Shown: positions 8,306-17,549, counted from the first letter of the stretch. The stretch is 64,000 nt of DNA from Anaerolineales bacterium (GCA_014379595.1 JACMLM010000035.1:62001-126000), one strand, 5' to 3'. A program made the numbers and translations. The notes: generated from the letters alone by a model not told the origin.

Positions 8306-8323
8306 ATTGTCCAAACGGACAAT
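8306..8323. promoter_or_regulatory. Operator-like inverted repeat in the divergent kinase/Lnt-like promoter
   Basis: ATTGTCC-AAAC-GGACAAT is a perfect 7-bp dyad with a 4-base centre. It lies between the divergent starts of the histidine kinase (8271) and the nitrilase-like gene (8399). Its place and symmetry suit a dimeric LuxR-type regulator such as the response regulator of this locus, which would make the system self-regulating and link it to the divergent membrane genes. This is inference. Confidence 0.45.
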
Positions 8324-8398
8324 GTACCTTTTCGCACCGAATAGACGATGTGGAAAGAAACAAAAAATTATATAAATGGGGAAACAGGAGAAACCAAA

Positions 8399-9868
8399 AT
8401 GAACAACAAAAACTTTCGCTACCTATTCCTCATCATCGCTTTCACCCTCAATCTTTTCGCTGGCAGTAAATGGAACATTCCACTTGCCGCATGGATCGCA
8501 CCGATCTTCTTTATCCGCTTTTATCGCGATACTGAAAAAGCAGGCCGCAACTTTCTTTTATTGTGGCTTGCTTCAGCACTTTCAACCATTATTTCATGGC
8601 ATGGTGCAACGCTATTCCCACTTGGTGTAGAAATCGCGTTCTTTTTTGCAGTGGCACCCATCGGGTTAATCCCATACGTCATTGACCGCATCTATTATCG
8701 ACGTTTTGGTTCAACAGCATGGCTCACTTTAATTTTCCCAATTGCCCTCACCGCTGCAGATTTCTTTTCATCCAGTGGCAGTCCGCTTGGCACCTTCGGC
8801 GCAGTCGGATATTCACAACGTGATTTTCTCCCCGCCATTCAAATTGTATCTGTCGCTGGAATCTGGGGAATCACATTTGTGGTGGGATGGTTTGCAAGTT
8901 TGATGAATCATCTTTGGGATCATGGATTCAAATTCACACGCCTCTCTCTGACTTTTGCTGGCTTGCTCGCCCTCATCATTGGACTTGGCTTCACGCGGAC
9001 TCTGCTCCCGACTCAACCCAAGCATACTGCCACCGTTGCAGGCTTTTCTCTTCCAAATGGAACAATGTCTAAAATGTTGAATCAACTCAACGTTGAAGAA
9101 GATGAAGCGGGTTTTCGTCAAGCAGTAGATGAATTACATGCACAAGAATTAAGTCAAATCAGCAAACTTGCTGGTGATGGCGCAAACATCGTTGTGCTTC
9201 AAGAAGGCGCAGTGATTGGTTTATCTGATCAAGTTGAAAAATTCTTAACAGATGTTTCTACGATTGCAATTGAAAAAAATATTTATGTGGTTGTGCCAAC
9301 ATTTGACTTGGGTAAATCACCCGCTGAAAATAAAGTTCATATCGTTGACCCAACTGGTGCAGTGGTTTTGACTCACACCAAATACGGCGGCAACATGTTC
9401 GAAGGCACGCTCAAGGGAAATGAAATTCTGCAAACTGTAGATACACCTTACGGCAAACTCAGCGCCATCATTTGTTGGGACGCAGACTTTCCAAGCGTTG
9501 TCAAACAGGCTGGCGCACAAAACACAGACTTGTTATTCATCCCATCACAAGATTGGCTCGGTGTGAAAGATATTCATGCAGGCATGGCAACTTTCCGCGC
9601 TGTTGAAAATGGCATGTCCATTTTCAGGCAAACGGGTCAAGGCGTTTCAGTTGTGACCGACGCGTACGGCAATCAATTCAATCGCGTCGATTCCTTTGAA
9701 AAAGAAACAACTGGTGAATTTACATCTATCCAAATTGTCCAAACACCAATTGGTTCTGCAAATACAATTTACCCAGTTATTGGTGATGCTCTCGGAAACA
9801 TCATGCTAGTTGGCTTGCTTGGTCTGCTGATCGGGTTGTGGACAACTCGTAAAAGGAATGTGAAATGA
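8399..9868 (+). CDS. Nitrilase-superfamily membrane enzyme, apolipoprotein N-acyltransferase-like
   Basis: The 489-residue protein has about seven N-terminal hydrophobic segments (residues 8-200), a CN-hydrolase domain (about 210-450) and a last membrane span before the basic tail TTRKRNVK. The catalytic triad of the family is complete: Glu269 in VVLQEGAV, Lys328 in THTKYGG and Cys359 in AIICWDADFP. This is the architecture of Lnt, which N-acylates lipoproteins, though sequence conservation with proteobacterial Lnt looks low, so another amide-forming role is possible. AGGAG at 8386-8390 sets the start. It is divergent from the two-component system and followed by membrane-protein genes. Confidence 0.75.
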   Translation: MNNKNFRYLFLIIAFTLNLFAGSKWNIPLAAWIAPIFFIRFYRDTEKAGRNFLLLWLASALSTIISWHGATLFPLGVEIAFFFAVAPIGLIPYVIDRIYYRRFGSTAWLTLIFPIALTAADFFSSSGSPLGTFGAVGYSQRDFLPAIQIVSVAGIWGITFVVGWFASLMNHLWDHGFKFTRLSLTFAGLLALIIGLGFTRTLLPTQPKHTATVAGFSLPNGTMSKMLNQLNVEEDEAGFRQAVDELHAQELSQISKLAGDGANIVVLQEGAVIGLSDQVEKFLTDVSTIAIEKNIYVVVPTFDLGKSPAENKVHIVDPTGAVVLTHTKYGGNMFEGTLKGNEILQTVDTPYGKLSAIICWDADFPSVVKQAGAQNTDLLFIPSQDWLGVKDIHAGMATFRAVENGMSIFRQTGQGVSVVTDAYGNQFNRVDSFEKETTGEFTSIQIVQTPIGSANTIYPVIGDALGNIMLVGLLGLLIGLWTTRKRNVK

Positions 9869-9899
9869 TCTACATCAAATTCTTTGTATAATCCACAGG

Positions 9900-10421
9900 A
9901 TGATCAAAAAATTTCTTGAACAAGCTTTCTATTTTGTGTGGAATACTTTCTGGGTCAGCATTTCACTAGCTGTCATCTTCATAAACTTGATGCTCTTGGC
10001 AGATGCATGTATGGCGCTATCCAGCTCATTGTGGATACCCACTCGTGCACGCATCCTCTCAACAGAGGGAGCTGTCAGCCGTGCAAGGTCAAGACCGTAC
10101 ATTAACATTGCTTACGAATATTATGTTGATGGAAAACAATACACTGGTAAGCGAGTTTGCTTTCTTGAGTTACCGTTTGGATGTCCGCCAGATCAATTGG
10201 AAGAAATTGCGAAATACAACGTTGGAGATAGTTTCACAGCTTATTATGCTCCTGTCGTTTCGCAAAGCGCAGTAATCTTTAGAAGCCCAGGTGCAAGACC
10301 CTGGATCGCATTTTTGATCTCACTCCCCATCACCTGGCTGGGCTCGTGGATCGCGTTTTTACCTGGCTGGGGAATTTTGAAAGAAAAAATAATTTATAAA
10401 AGAGGAAAACATGGAAAATGA
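9900..10421 (+). CDS. DUF3592 membrane protein
   Basis: The 173-residue protein has a hydrophobic N-terminal segment, a central beta-rich extracytoplasmic domain (ARILSTEGAV, INIAYEYYVDGKQYTG, YNVGDSFTAYYAP) and a C-terminal hydrophobic pair, as in DUF3592 proteins. Function unknown. The stop overlaps the start of the next gene by 11 bases, so the two are co-translated. No good ribosome binding site is seen. Confidence 0.7.
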   Translation: MIKKFLEQAFYFVWNTFWVSISLAVIFINLMLLADACMALSSSLWIPTRARILSTEGAVSRARSRPYINIAYEYYVDGKQYTGKRVCFLELPFGCPPDQLEEIAKYNVGDSFTAYYAPVVSQSAVIFRSPGARPWIAFLISLPITWLGSWIAFLPGWGILKEKIIYKRGKHGK

Positions 10422-10842
10422 AATTACGTCGCCAATGAGAACGATGCAAAATAAGATCACAGTCATTGAAGCATTGGAACTATCATTATTAGGGTTTGTT
10501 CTTTGGATATTGATCAGTCTCATCACCATCGGCGCACCTGATGTGGAGTTGGCAAATCTACTAGTTGTTTTCATCCTGATCGAAGGCGGATTGATTGGCT
10601 CATGGTTAATCTATAATCTTTACATCCTTTTGGCTCGTGCAGGCGGCACAATTGTAGATGTTGCCTTGTGGATCACAGCAACCATCCTCACCGCAAGCTA
10701 TACATTTTGGGCATGGACAATTTTGGATGCAAATCGCTGGATTGTAGCAAAATTATTTTATCGCGGTGAAGCGCCTGTGGAATTTGCCTGGAGTGCGCGC
10801 TCAAAACAAGTTCGCAAAGCATGGGAAGCTGCGCGGAAATAA
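10411..10842 (+). CDS. Integral membrane protein of unknown function
   Basis: The 143-residue product has three or four hydrophobic segments (about 20-42, 48-72 and 78-102) and a basic C-terminal tail. AGAGGAAAAC precedes the ATG inside the end of the DUF3592 gene. It belongs to the set of envelope genes divergent from the two-component system. No family was recognised. Confidence 0.65.
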   Translation: MENEITSPMRTMQNKITVIEALELSLLGFVLWILISLITIGAPDVELANLLVVFILIEGGLIGSWLIYNLYILLARAGGTIVDVALWITATILTASYTFWAWTILDANRWIVAKLFYRGEAPVEFAWSARSKQVRKAWEAARK

Positions 10843-10869
10843 TAAAAATAAACGATAAGGAAATATTTT

Positions 10870-11862
10870 ATGTCCTATTTACTTAGAGAATACAAGATAT
10901 CCGACACAAAAAATGTCGTTGCGATGTTAAATGCAAAGCGTGAAATCCAACGTGCGGTTGTAGACGGCGCAGGAAACATCCGCTTGATTCGATACGTGCC
11001 GCTTTCGAGCAGTAAGGCTGTCGTTGAAGACGAGCAGGGGCAAATGGTTGGGTATGCATATGTTGCAGATAAAGAGAACAGCTTCGTCTTTGAAACAGGA
11101 GGGGGAGTCCATCCAGATCATTGGAATTCTGGCGTTGGTTCCATGCTTGTCAAATGGGCAAAAGATGTATCGTTCAAGTTAAGTGAAAAAGCCCCCAAAG
11201 GAATTAAGTGTATTTTGCAAGTCAATATTTTTGAAACAGAAAAAGAAACAATTAAACTTTTTATAGATGATGGGTTTGCCAAAGTTCGCGAATGGGCACA
11301 TTATGAAATGGCTCTGAAAAACGACTTCGCAATTTCAAACCAAATAAAAATCCGCGAGTTTGATTTGGATAACGATGGGGATTGGGATCTGGTCGGACCC
11401 GTGCAAGATGCCGCATTCATGAATCACTGGGGTTCATATTCGTTGCCGCCTGTTGAAAACATTGAATCAGAAGAATCTGATGATGATAATGATGGACCTG
11501 CGTTGGATTTTTCCTATTCCAATGCACAAGGATATTGTTTCATTGCATTTGTTGGTGATGAAGTGGCTGGTGGTATTTTATGTAATGCAAAACTGGTTGA
11601 GTTCCAAAACACAGGTCGAGTTGGCAGTGTGTTTACGAATCCTAAATTCCGCAGGAAAGGTGTTGGTAAAAACTTAATGCTCTCTGCATTCAATGCCTTT
11701 TATAAAAATAAAATGCGCCGAGTCATTCTTGATACAGATTCGCAAAGCTTCAGTGACTCATCCAGGTTTTATACCAGCCTGGGAATGAATATTTATCGCC
11801 GCGAGTTTTTATATGAAAAAGAGATTCGCGCTGGCAGAGAAATACGGAGATTAAATAAATAA
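10870..11862 (+). CDS. Protein with two tandem GNAT acetyltransferase domains
   Basis: The 330-residue protein contains two GNAT folds. The first (about 1-150) has the acetyl-CoA loop region GGGVHPDHWNSGVGSMLVKWA; the second (about 158-325) has VFTNPKFRRKGVGKNLMLSAF with the canonical R-x-x-G-x-G/A core and the C-terminal FYTSLGMNIYRRE. Family members acetylate amines of small molecules or protein N-termini; the substrate is unknown. AAGGAAA precedes the ATG. It ends 18 bases before a strong bidirectional terminator. Confidence 0.85.
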   Translation: MSYLLREYKISDTKNVVAMLNAKREIQRAVVDGAGNIRLIRYVPLSSSKAVVEDEQGQMVGYAYVADKENSFVFETGGGVHPDHWNSGVGSMLVKWAKDVSFKLSEKAPKGIKCILQVNIFETEKETIKLFIDDGFAKVREWAHYEMALKNDFAISNQIKIREFDLDNDGDWDLVGPVQDAAFMNHWGSYSLPPVENIESEESDDDNDGPALDFSYSNAQGYCFIAFVGDEVAGGILCNAKLVEFQNTGRVGSVFTNPKFRRKGVGKNLMLSAFNAFYKNKMRRVILDTDSQSFSDSSRFYTSLGMNIYRREFLYEKEIRAGREIRRLNK

Positions 11863-11880
11863 TTCAAGTTGTCCCTATTC

Positions 11881-11914
11881 ACAAAAGAGACTGGCCTTCG
11901 CCAGTCTCTTTTGT
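11881..11914. terminator. Bidirectional intrinsic terminator
   Basis: A perfect 15-bp stem (11881-11895 with 11900-11914) with a CTTC loop and A/T tracts on both sides lies between the convergent GNAT and desaturase genes and can serve both. Confidence 0.85.
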
Positions 11915-11915
11915 T

Positions 11916-12953
11916 TTAAGTATTTGCTTCTACTTTTTGTGTCCGATAGCGTTTAAGTCCGCTCCAGCCGATCAGCATCTTTTGTTCCTCGTCATACAAC
12001 CGCAAAGACAAAGATTTGAGACTGGCCAATAAAGTTAAGGGGCGTACATGAAAAACGGAGTTTTCGTAATAACACTTTGGAAGGTTATAGTTCGGGATCT
12101 TCGCACTCAGATGGTGAATGTGATGAAAGCCAATATTTCCACTGAACCACTGCAGAATGAGCGGCAATTTATAAAAGGAACTACCTTGCAAGCCTGCCTT
12201 CACAAAGTCCCAGCCTTCGTGATTGTCCCAATAAGTTGGGTCAAAATTATGCTGGACATAAAAAAGCCAAATTCCAAGCGTTGAACTGATCATAATAATT
12301 GGTAGTTGTATCAAGAGATAAGTCTTCCAACCGATCAGCCAGCACATCAAGGCAATAACTACTACTAGTGAAAAATTAGTCCACCAAACACTGGCGCGCT
12401 CACGTTTCCCTTGTGAGGGCAACGGAATCCGCTGGGTTATGACGAAGACCATCAAAGGACCTACTCCTAACAAAGCAAAAGGATTACGCATAATCCGATA
12501 GCTTGCCTTCTTCCACCATGGTGCGGCGAGATATTCTTTAACTGTCATTGTGTACACATCGCCTGTGCCGCGACGGTCGAGGTCACTGGCAGTGGCATGA
12601 TGGATGGCATGATCATGCTTCCAGCGATAGTAGGGCGTAAAATTCAGAAAGGCGGTGATCCTACCCAAAAAGTCATTAGCTTTTTGAGATTTGAAAAATG
12701 AGCCGTGTCCGCAATCATGAAAGATGATAAAGGTCCGCATCAGGAAACCTGCTGCGATCACCGATAATCCAAGCGTGATCCAATAGGAAACTTCCACGCT
12801 CCAGATCATCAAGCCCCATAAAACAAAATACGGGATCAGTGTATTTGCCACCTGCCAGAGACTGCGTCCAAGGTCAGGTTTTGCATATTTGGCAACGATC
12901 GGCTGCCAGCGGATTTGCTCCGCTTCTTCTGATTCTTTTGAGTTTATATTCAT
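11916..12953 (-). CDS. Membrane fatty acid desaturase
   Basis: The 345-residue protein carries the three histidine boxes of di-iron membrane desaturases: HDCGH at 79-83, HAIHH at about 115-119 and HHIHH near residue 283 in GFHHIHHLSAKIP, with four hydrophobic spans between them. It should insert a cis double bond into membrane acyl chains and so adjust fluidity. The cold-shock genes about 5 kb away fit with a temperature role but do not prove it. It ends at the shared terminator. Confidence 0.92.
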   Translation of the reverse strand: MNINSKESEEAEQIRWQPIVAKYAKPDLGRSLWQVANTLIPYFVLWGLMIWSVEVSYWITLGLSVIAAGFLMRTFIIFHDCGHGSFFKSQKANDFLGRITAFLNFTPYYRWKHDHAIHHATASDLDRRGTGDVYTMTVKEYLAAPWWKKASYRIMRNPFALLGVGPLMVFVITQRIPLPSQGKRERASVWWTNFSLVVVIALMCWLIGWKTYLLIQLPIIMISSTLGIWLFYVQHNFDPTYWDNHEGWDFVKAGLQGSSFYKLPLILQWFSGNIGFHHIHHLSAKIPNYNLPKCYYENSVFHVRPLTLLASLKSLSLRLYDEEQKMLIGWSGLKRYRTQKVEANT

Positions 12954-13108
12954 TGTTTAACATCCATTCTATATGTATTTAATGTTTTAACCCCTACTTT
13001 TGAGAAGGTTACTTGAAGCGACAATACTGACTAGACGACCCAATGGCATGATAATATACTAAAAGATAACTCACGCCTCAGGTATTACTAATAAAAGGTA
13101 TAAATCTA

Positions 13109-14125
13109 ATGACCATGAATCTCGATGAACCAACCTATTTAAAAGCAGCTCAGGCTGGCGATCAAGAAGCCTTTGCACAATTGATCGACCCGTATCGCAG
13201 ACAATTACTTGTGCACTGCTATCGCATCCTTGGCTCGTTTGAAGATGCCGAGGATATGCTGCAGGAAACTCTCGTGCGGGTGTGGAAGCATCTCGATTCT
13301 TTTGAAGGGCGCTCGTCCCTGCGTTCGTGGTTATATAAAGTTGCAACCAATGCATCATTGGATTCGCTCGATAGTCGCCGTGTTCGCGGACTGCCCAAGG
13401 AGTTATATCCAAAAGGTGACCCTGCTCAATCTTTACCAGCGCCTACAAAGGAAGTCAACTGGGTGGAGCCTTTTCCAGATGAATGGATCGACGATCAACC
13501 TAATATTTATCCCGAGGCGCGTTATGAAGTACGAGAAAGTATTACGCTGGCTTTTATCGCAGCATTACAAAAACTTCCAGGCCGTCAACGCGCTGTAATC
13601 ATTTTATGTGATGTGATGGGATGGAGTTCGAATGAGGCCGCAGAAATTCTGGATATGACAACGGCTGCAGTGAATAGCGCCTTACAGCGCGCCCGCGAAA
13701 CTTTAAAACAAGCAGAACGTAAAACGACACCTAAGCTTTTAAACGAACAGCTATCCGCTTTGCTGGCGCGTTATGTGGCCGCATGGGAAACAGCGGATTC
13801 CGCTGCGCTGATTGCAGTATTGCGCGAAGATGTTGCGCTGACCATGCCTCCGTTGCCAGTTTGGTTTAGCGGCCATGATGATGTGAAAACTTTCCTCGAT
13901 AAGTTCCTGTTCAGGAGCAGCAGCCCGTTCAAGGTCAAGCTGGAAGCGATACGTGCAAATGGCTCCACTGCTTTTGCACTCTATCAAATGGATCAGGGCG
14001 GAATCTATCGCGCTGCAGCGATTCATATCCTAACTATTGAAAATGGGCAAATCACCGAGATCAACGACTATCTGACCTTTGATGGTCAGCTCTTCTCCCG
14101 CTTCAACCTGGCACTTGTGGTTTGA
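13109..14125 (+). CDS. ECF sigma factor with C-terminal SnoaL/NTF2-like domain (SigG-like)
   Basis: Residues about 12-85 are sigma region 2 (IDPYRRQLLVHCYRILGSFE, DAEDMLQETLVRVWKHLDSF), about 150-205 region 4 (LPGRQRAVIILCDVMGWSSNEAAEILDMT), and about 215-335 a SnoaL-like domain (AWETADSAALIAVLREDVALTMPP). This layout matches the large ECF group in which the fused C-terminal domain replaces an anti-sigma factor in controlling activity. A weak AAAAGG site precedes ATG 13109. A long hairpin and a barrel-domain gene follow immediately, and that gene is the likely partner or target. Confidence 0.9.
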   Translation: MTMNLDEPTYLKAAQAGDQEAFAQLIDPYRRQLLVHCYRILGSFEDAEDMLQETLVRVWKHLDSFEGRSSLRSWLYKVATNASLDSLDSRRVRGLPKELYPKGDPAQSLPAPTKEVNWVEPFPDEWIDDQPNIYPEARYEVRESITLAFIAALQKLPGRQRAVIILCDVMGWSSNEAAEILDMTTAAVNSALQRARETLKQAERKTTPKLLNEQLSALLARYVAAWETADSAALIAVLREDVALTMPPLPVWFSGHDDVKTFLDKFLFRSSSPFKVKLEAIRANGSTAFALYQMDQGGIYRAAAIHILTIENGQITEINDYLTFDGQLFSRFNLALVV

Positions 14126-14130
14126 CCGAT

Positions 14131-14185
14131 GAATTTGACAGAGTTTCACCGTCTTATTAATTGAAAGACTAACTCTGTCAAATTC
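14131..14185 (+). promoter_or_regulatory. Long hairpin between the sigma factor gene and its partner gene
   Basis: A perfect 15-bp inverted repeat (14131-14145 with 14171-14185, core TTGACAGAG/CTCTGTCAA) encloses 25 bases that hold a second 5-bp stem (14151-14155 with 14165-14169). It begins 5 bases after the sigma stop and ends 2 bases before the AAAAGGAG site of the next gene. There is no T run, so it is more likely an mRNA structure, processing site or operator than a terminator. Confidence 0.6.
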
Positions 14186-14199
14186 AAAAGGAGAAAACC

Positions 14200-14889
14200 A
14201 TGAACGACCAACTAACTTTGTATTTGCTTACAATTCGCGGCACGCTTGCACCAGCAACATTGGATGCGGCGCGCAAAGTCCATAACCAGACAGCAGGCAA
14301 CCCTGCTGGTGTTGCTGCAGCACAATCACTTGGCGATGTGAGCCATATGGTTTATGTGCCTATGCAGCATGATGGTCACACCAAAACCAAAGGTGCTGGC
14401 GAGTTCCTGATCATGGATCTTTGGCACAGCATGGATGGATTGAATACCTTCTTCGCCGATAAGCAGGTGCAGGAAGGCGGCGCAGCGATCTTCAGCGACC
14501 GTGATCCTGTTGTTTGGGCCCCAGCAGATGGCTTCACAACTTTCCACATCCCTGCCCCATTCGGAAAAAATGATCGTATTATCGCTGTTGTGCGCGGCAC
14601 AGTTAAGTCCCTGGCTGAAGCAAAGAAATTGCACAACACCGCAATGACCAAGACCATCAGCAAAGCTCGTAAACTTGGAATGCTCTCGCACGAAGCCTAC
14701 TTCCGCATGGCCGCGCCCAATTCACCTGAAGCGCTTGAATTCTTTGCGGTGGATGTTTGGATGGATAGCGAAGGCATGGGCGATTATTACGGAGATGAAG
14801 ATTTTCTCACTGGCTTCAACCATCTCTTCACTGCAGAAGCCGCAGACTCGGTTTGGGTTCACCCCAAAGGTGATTGGATCGAGTGGTAG
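14200..14889 (+). CDS. Duplicated dimeric alpha/beta-barrel-like protein of unknown function
   Basis: The 229-residue protein appears to be two copies of one domain. In each half a TLYLLTIRG or IIAVVRGTV strand leads to a TLDAARKVHNQT or SLAEAKKLHNTA helix, then to GDVSHMVYVP or GMLSHEAYFRM and finally to FLIMDLWHSMDGL or FFAVDVWMDSEGM. The pattern (strand, helix, DxW strand, helix) resembles ABM/EthD-like ferredoxin folds, which often bind small aromatic or oxidised compounds. AAAAGGAG precedes the ATG. It follows the ECF sigma factor and is probably cotranscribed or regulated by it. The fold is inferred from pattern only. Confidence 0.6.
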   Translation: MNDQLTLYLLTIRGTLAPATLDAARKVHNQTAGNPAGVAAAQSLGDVSHMVYVPMQHDGHTKTKGAGEFLIMDLWHSMDGLNTFFADKQVQEGGAAIFSDRDPVVWAPADGFTTFHIPAPFGKNDRIIAVVRGTVKSLAEAKKLHNTAMTKTISKARKLGMLSHEAYFRMAAPNSPEALEFFAVDVWMDSEGMGDYYGDEDFLTGFNHLFTAEAADSVWVHPKGDWIEW

Positions 14890-14907
14890 TCTGAGTATTA
14901 AGTGAGT

Positions 14908-14950
14908 TCAAACATCCGAGTTCTTCGCGCAGCGGAACTCGGATGTTTGA
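14908..14950 (+). terminator. Intrinsic terminator after the barrel-domain gene
   Basis: A perfect 16-bp stem (14908-14923 with 14935-14950) with an 11-base loop is followed by TTTTAATATTTAT. It shares the CCGAGTTCTT motif with the palindrome at 17951-17983. Confidence 0.75.
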
Positions 14951-15037
14951 TTTTAATATTTATGAACAACTATTTTCCCATTGTCTGCGTATACAACATG
15001 CTACAATAAATTCAAATCAATCAAAAAAGAGGGCAGT

Positions 15038-15907
15038 ATGCAGCTCACCATTCAAAATCTTGGCAAACAATACAAACGTGACTTTTGGGGATTAAAAGAT
15101 TTCTCCCTCGAAATTAAACCTGGCATTTTAGGATTACTCGGCCCAAACGGTGCAGGCAAATCCACATTCATGCGAATGCTTGCTACGATCACTAAACCTA
15201 CAGAAGGGTCGATCATATGGAATGGTATTGATGTTGTTAAATCACCAGATACTTTACGCACCGTGCTTGGGTATCTTCCTCAGGATTTTGGGGTTTATCC
15301 GAATCTCAATGCAATTGAATTTTTAGAATATATGGCAGCTATTAAAGGACTCGATGCTGCATCCACAAAGAAACGCATTGACGAACTTTTGCAATTAACC
15401 AATCTTGTCCAAGCTGCGAAACGTCCACTGGGTGGATATTCTGGCGGCATGAAACAACGTGTTGGAATCGCGCAGGCATTGCTCAACGATCCGCAACTGC
15501 TCATTGTGGATGAACCCACTGTCGGGTTGGATCCCGAAGAGAGAGTCAGATTCAGAAATCTGCTGTCAGATCTATCGGGAGAAAGAATCGTGATTCTCTC
15601 CACACATATCGTTTCAGATGTGGAAGCAACTGCTACACATATTGCGCTAGTCAATAAAGGTCAACTCTTGCGCGAATCTGCACCTGAAGATTTGCTAAAA
15701 GAACTTGAAAATAAAGTTTGGGAATGGACTGTTTCAAGCGACGATCTTATCCCACTCAAGCAAAAGCATATCGTGAGTGGAACCATTCGCCGTAGTGACG
15801 GTGTGCAAGTGCGAGTGGTAAGCGAGAGCAAGCCCGATTCAAATGCACAAAATGTTTCGCCAAATCTTGAAGATGCCTATCTTTATTTCATTGGCGGCAA
15901 ACAATGA
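15038..15907 (+). CDS. ABC transporter ATP-binding protein
   Basis: The 289-residue ATPase has Walker A GPNGAGKS (35-42), Q-loop LPQDFG, signature YSGGMKQ, Walker B LLIVDEPTVGLDP and the switch His in LSTHIVSDVE. It is of the CcmA/DrrA-like type that pairs with export-type permeases. ATG 15038 is preferred to the TTG at 14981 because GAGGG stands 5 bases before it and the N-terminal strand then starts normally. It overlaps the permease start by 4 bases. Confidence 0.93.
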   Translation: MQLTIQNLGKQYKRDFWGLKDFSLEIKPGILGLLGPNGAGKSTFMRMLATITKPTEGSIIWNGIDVVKSPDTLRTVLGYLPQDFGVYPNLNAIEFLEYMAAIKGLDAASTKKRIDELLQLTNLVQAAKRPLGGYSGGMKQRVGIAQALLNDPQLLIVDEPTVGLDPEERVRFRNLLSDLSGERIVILSTHIVSDVEATATHIALVNKGQLLRESAPEDLLKELENKVWEWTVSSDDLIPLKQKHIVSGTIRRSDGVQVRVVSESKPDSNAQNVSPNLEDAYLYFIGGKQ

Positions 15908-17472
15908 ATTTCGCACGCGTTATCTATCATTTAGCACGCGCGGATTTTTTAGAACGTGTGCGCCGTTATAGTTTTTTGATCATGCTTGGTTTGGTTGTAT
16001 TTCTCGGTTACCAAACGGCTATTGGCAACATCACTTTATCACTCGGCCAATATCGTGGTGAATTCAATTCTGCCTGGGTCGGCGCAATGATGTCTCTGAT
16101 TGCTACATTTTTTATCGGTTGGTTTGGCTTTTATCTTGTCAAAGGTTCAGTGGCACGCGACAGAGAAACAGGCGTTGGACAGATCATGGCAACCACGCCG
16201 CTTAGTCGTCCACTATATTTGCTGGGCAAATGGCTGAGCAACCTCGCCGTATTAATGACAATGGTTGCCGTGCTTGCATTGGCAGGCATCGTTATCCAAT
16301 TTTTGCAGGGTGAAAACCAACAAATTAATTTACTTGTATTTCTAGCACCTTTCTTTTTTATCGTATTCCCACTCATGGCATTCGTGGCCGCTATTGCCGT
16401 ATTATTTGAAAGTATTTCATTTTTACAAGGCGGATTTGGAAACATCGTCTATTTCATTGGGTTTATTATGCTTGTTCCACTTTTTGTGGAAAATCAAACC
16501 CTTAACAAATATCCTGCACTTGAACCGATGGGATTGGCTTTATTGTCAAGCGAAATGGGCAAAGCAGTCACCGAAATCTACCCTGATTATGATGGTAGCT
16601 TTTCCCTTGGCACAATTGACGAAGAAACAAGCGACACCTTTACATGGATGGGCATCAAGTGGACATCTAATTTTATCTTCGCACGATTTACATTGATCTT
16701 AATTGCAATCGCATTGACTTTCCTTGCTGCACTCTTCTTCGATAGATTTGATCCATCACGTAGTAAACCTAGAAAGATGAACGCGCAGCGTAACGCATCT
16801 TTATCTGACACTCAACCTGCTTCCGTTTCACAAACATTATCCACGCCCCATCTGACTCCTCTTAATAGATCCGCAAATAAATTCAGTTTCTTCAATGTTC
16901 TTCTCGCAGAACTAAAACTTTTGCTCAAAGGACAACGTTGGTGGTGGTATGTAGTTGCCTTAGGGTTCATCATTGCCTGCTATGTAAATGATGCTGCGAC
17001 TACACGCGAGATCGTATTACCTTTCACATGGGTTTGGCCCATATTAATATGGTCTGCCATCAGCAACCGCGAAATTCACAACAACGTACAGCAAATGACA
17101 TTTTCTTCTGCATCTCCATTATGGCGTCAACTCCCTGCACAATGGCTGGCTGGATTCATAGTCACATTATTGATCGGAAGCGGCGCAGCATTGAATTTTC
17201 TTATTAATGGCGATACTACAGGCGTAATCGCATTGCTTTCAGGCGCACTCTTCATCCCATCTTTAGCTCTAGCATGCGGCGTATGGAGTGGAAGCAGTAA
17301 ACTCTTTGAAATTCTTTATATCTCCATTTGGTATATTGGCCCTCTCAATCAGGTCCCCGAATTGGATTTTATCGGCGCGAATAGTAATGGCCGCCCCGAA
17401 TTCTTCATCCCATTTTCAATTACATTAATTGCATTTGCTATTTTGGGCAGAACACAGCAGTTGAGAAATTAA
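15904..17472 (+). CDS. ABC transporter permease
   Basis: The 522-residue protein has two sets of about six hydrophobic segments (20-275 and 335-520) separated by a hydrophilic linker, as in ABC-2-type permeases that duplicate the membrane half. The ATGA overlap with the ATPase gene shows a two-gene exporter. Substrate unknown. It ends at a shared terminator with the cold-shock gene. Confidence 0.85.
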   Translation: MNFARVIYHLARADFLERVRRYSFLIMLGLVVFLGYQTAIGNITLSLGQYRGEFNSAWVGAMMSLIATFFIGWFGFYLVKGSVARDRETGVGQIMATTPLSRPLYLLGKWLSNLAVLMTMVAVLALAGIVIQFLQGENQQINLLVFLAPFFFIVFPLMAFVAAIAVLFESISFLQGGFGNIVYFIGFIMLVPLFVENQTLNKYPALEPMGLALLSSEMGKAVTEIYPDYDGSFSLGTIDEETSDTFTWMGIKWTSNFIFARFTLILIAIALTFLAALFFDRFDPSRSKPRKMNAQRNASLSDTQPASVSQTLSTPHLTPLNRSANKFSFFNVLLAELKLLLKGQRWWWYVVALGFIIACYVNDAATTREIVLPFTWVWPILIWSAISNREIHNNVQQMTFSSASPLWRQLPAQWLAGFIVTLLIGSGAALNFLINGDTTGVIALLSGALFIPSLALACGVWSGSSKLFEILYISIWYIGPLNQVPELDFIGANSNGRPEFFIPFSITLIAFAILGRTQQLRN

Positions 17473-17498
17473 ATTTTTTCAGAGATTGATAAGAATAA

Positions 17499-17534
17499 AA
17501 AAACTCCCCGAGACTTTCATCTCGGGGAGTTTTT
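17499..17534. terminator. Bidirectional intrinsic terminator
   Basis: A perfect 14-bp stem (17499-17512 with 17521-17534) with GC-rich core CTCCCCGAG, an 8-base loop and A/T tracts on both sides separates the convergent ABC permease and cold-shock genes. Confidence 0.88.
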
Positions 17535-17549
17535 AGTATTCAGTGTGAA

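Noticed and set aside
14981-15007. Sigma-70 promoter TTGTCT/TACAAT before the ABC ATPase gene
   Set aside because: The spacer is only 15 bases, so the match is too weak to annotate.
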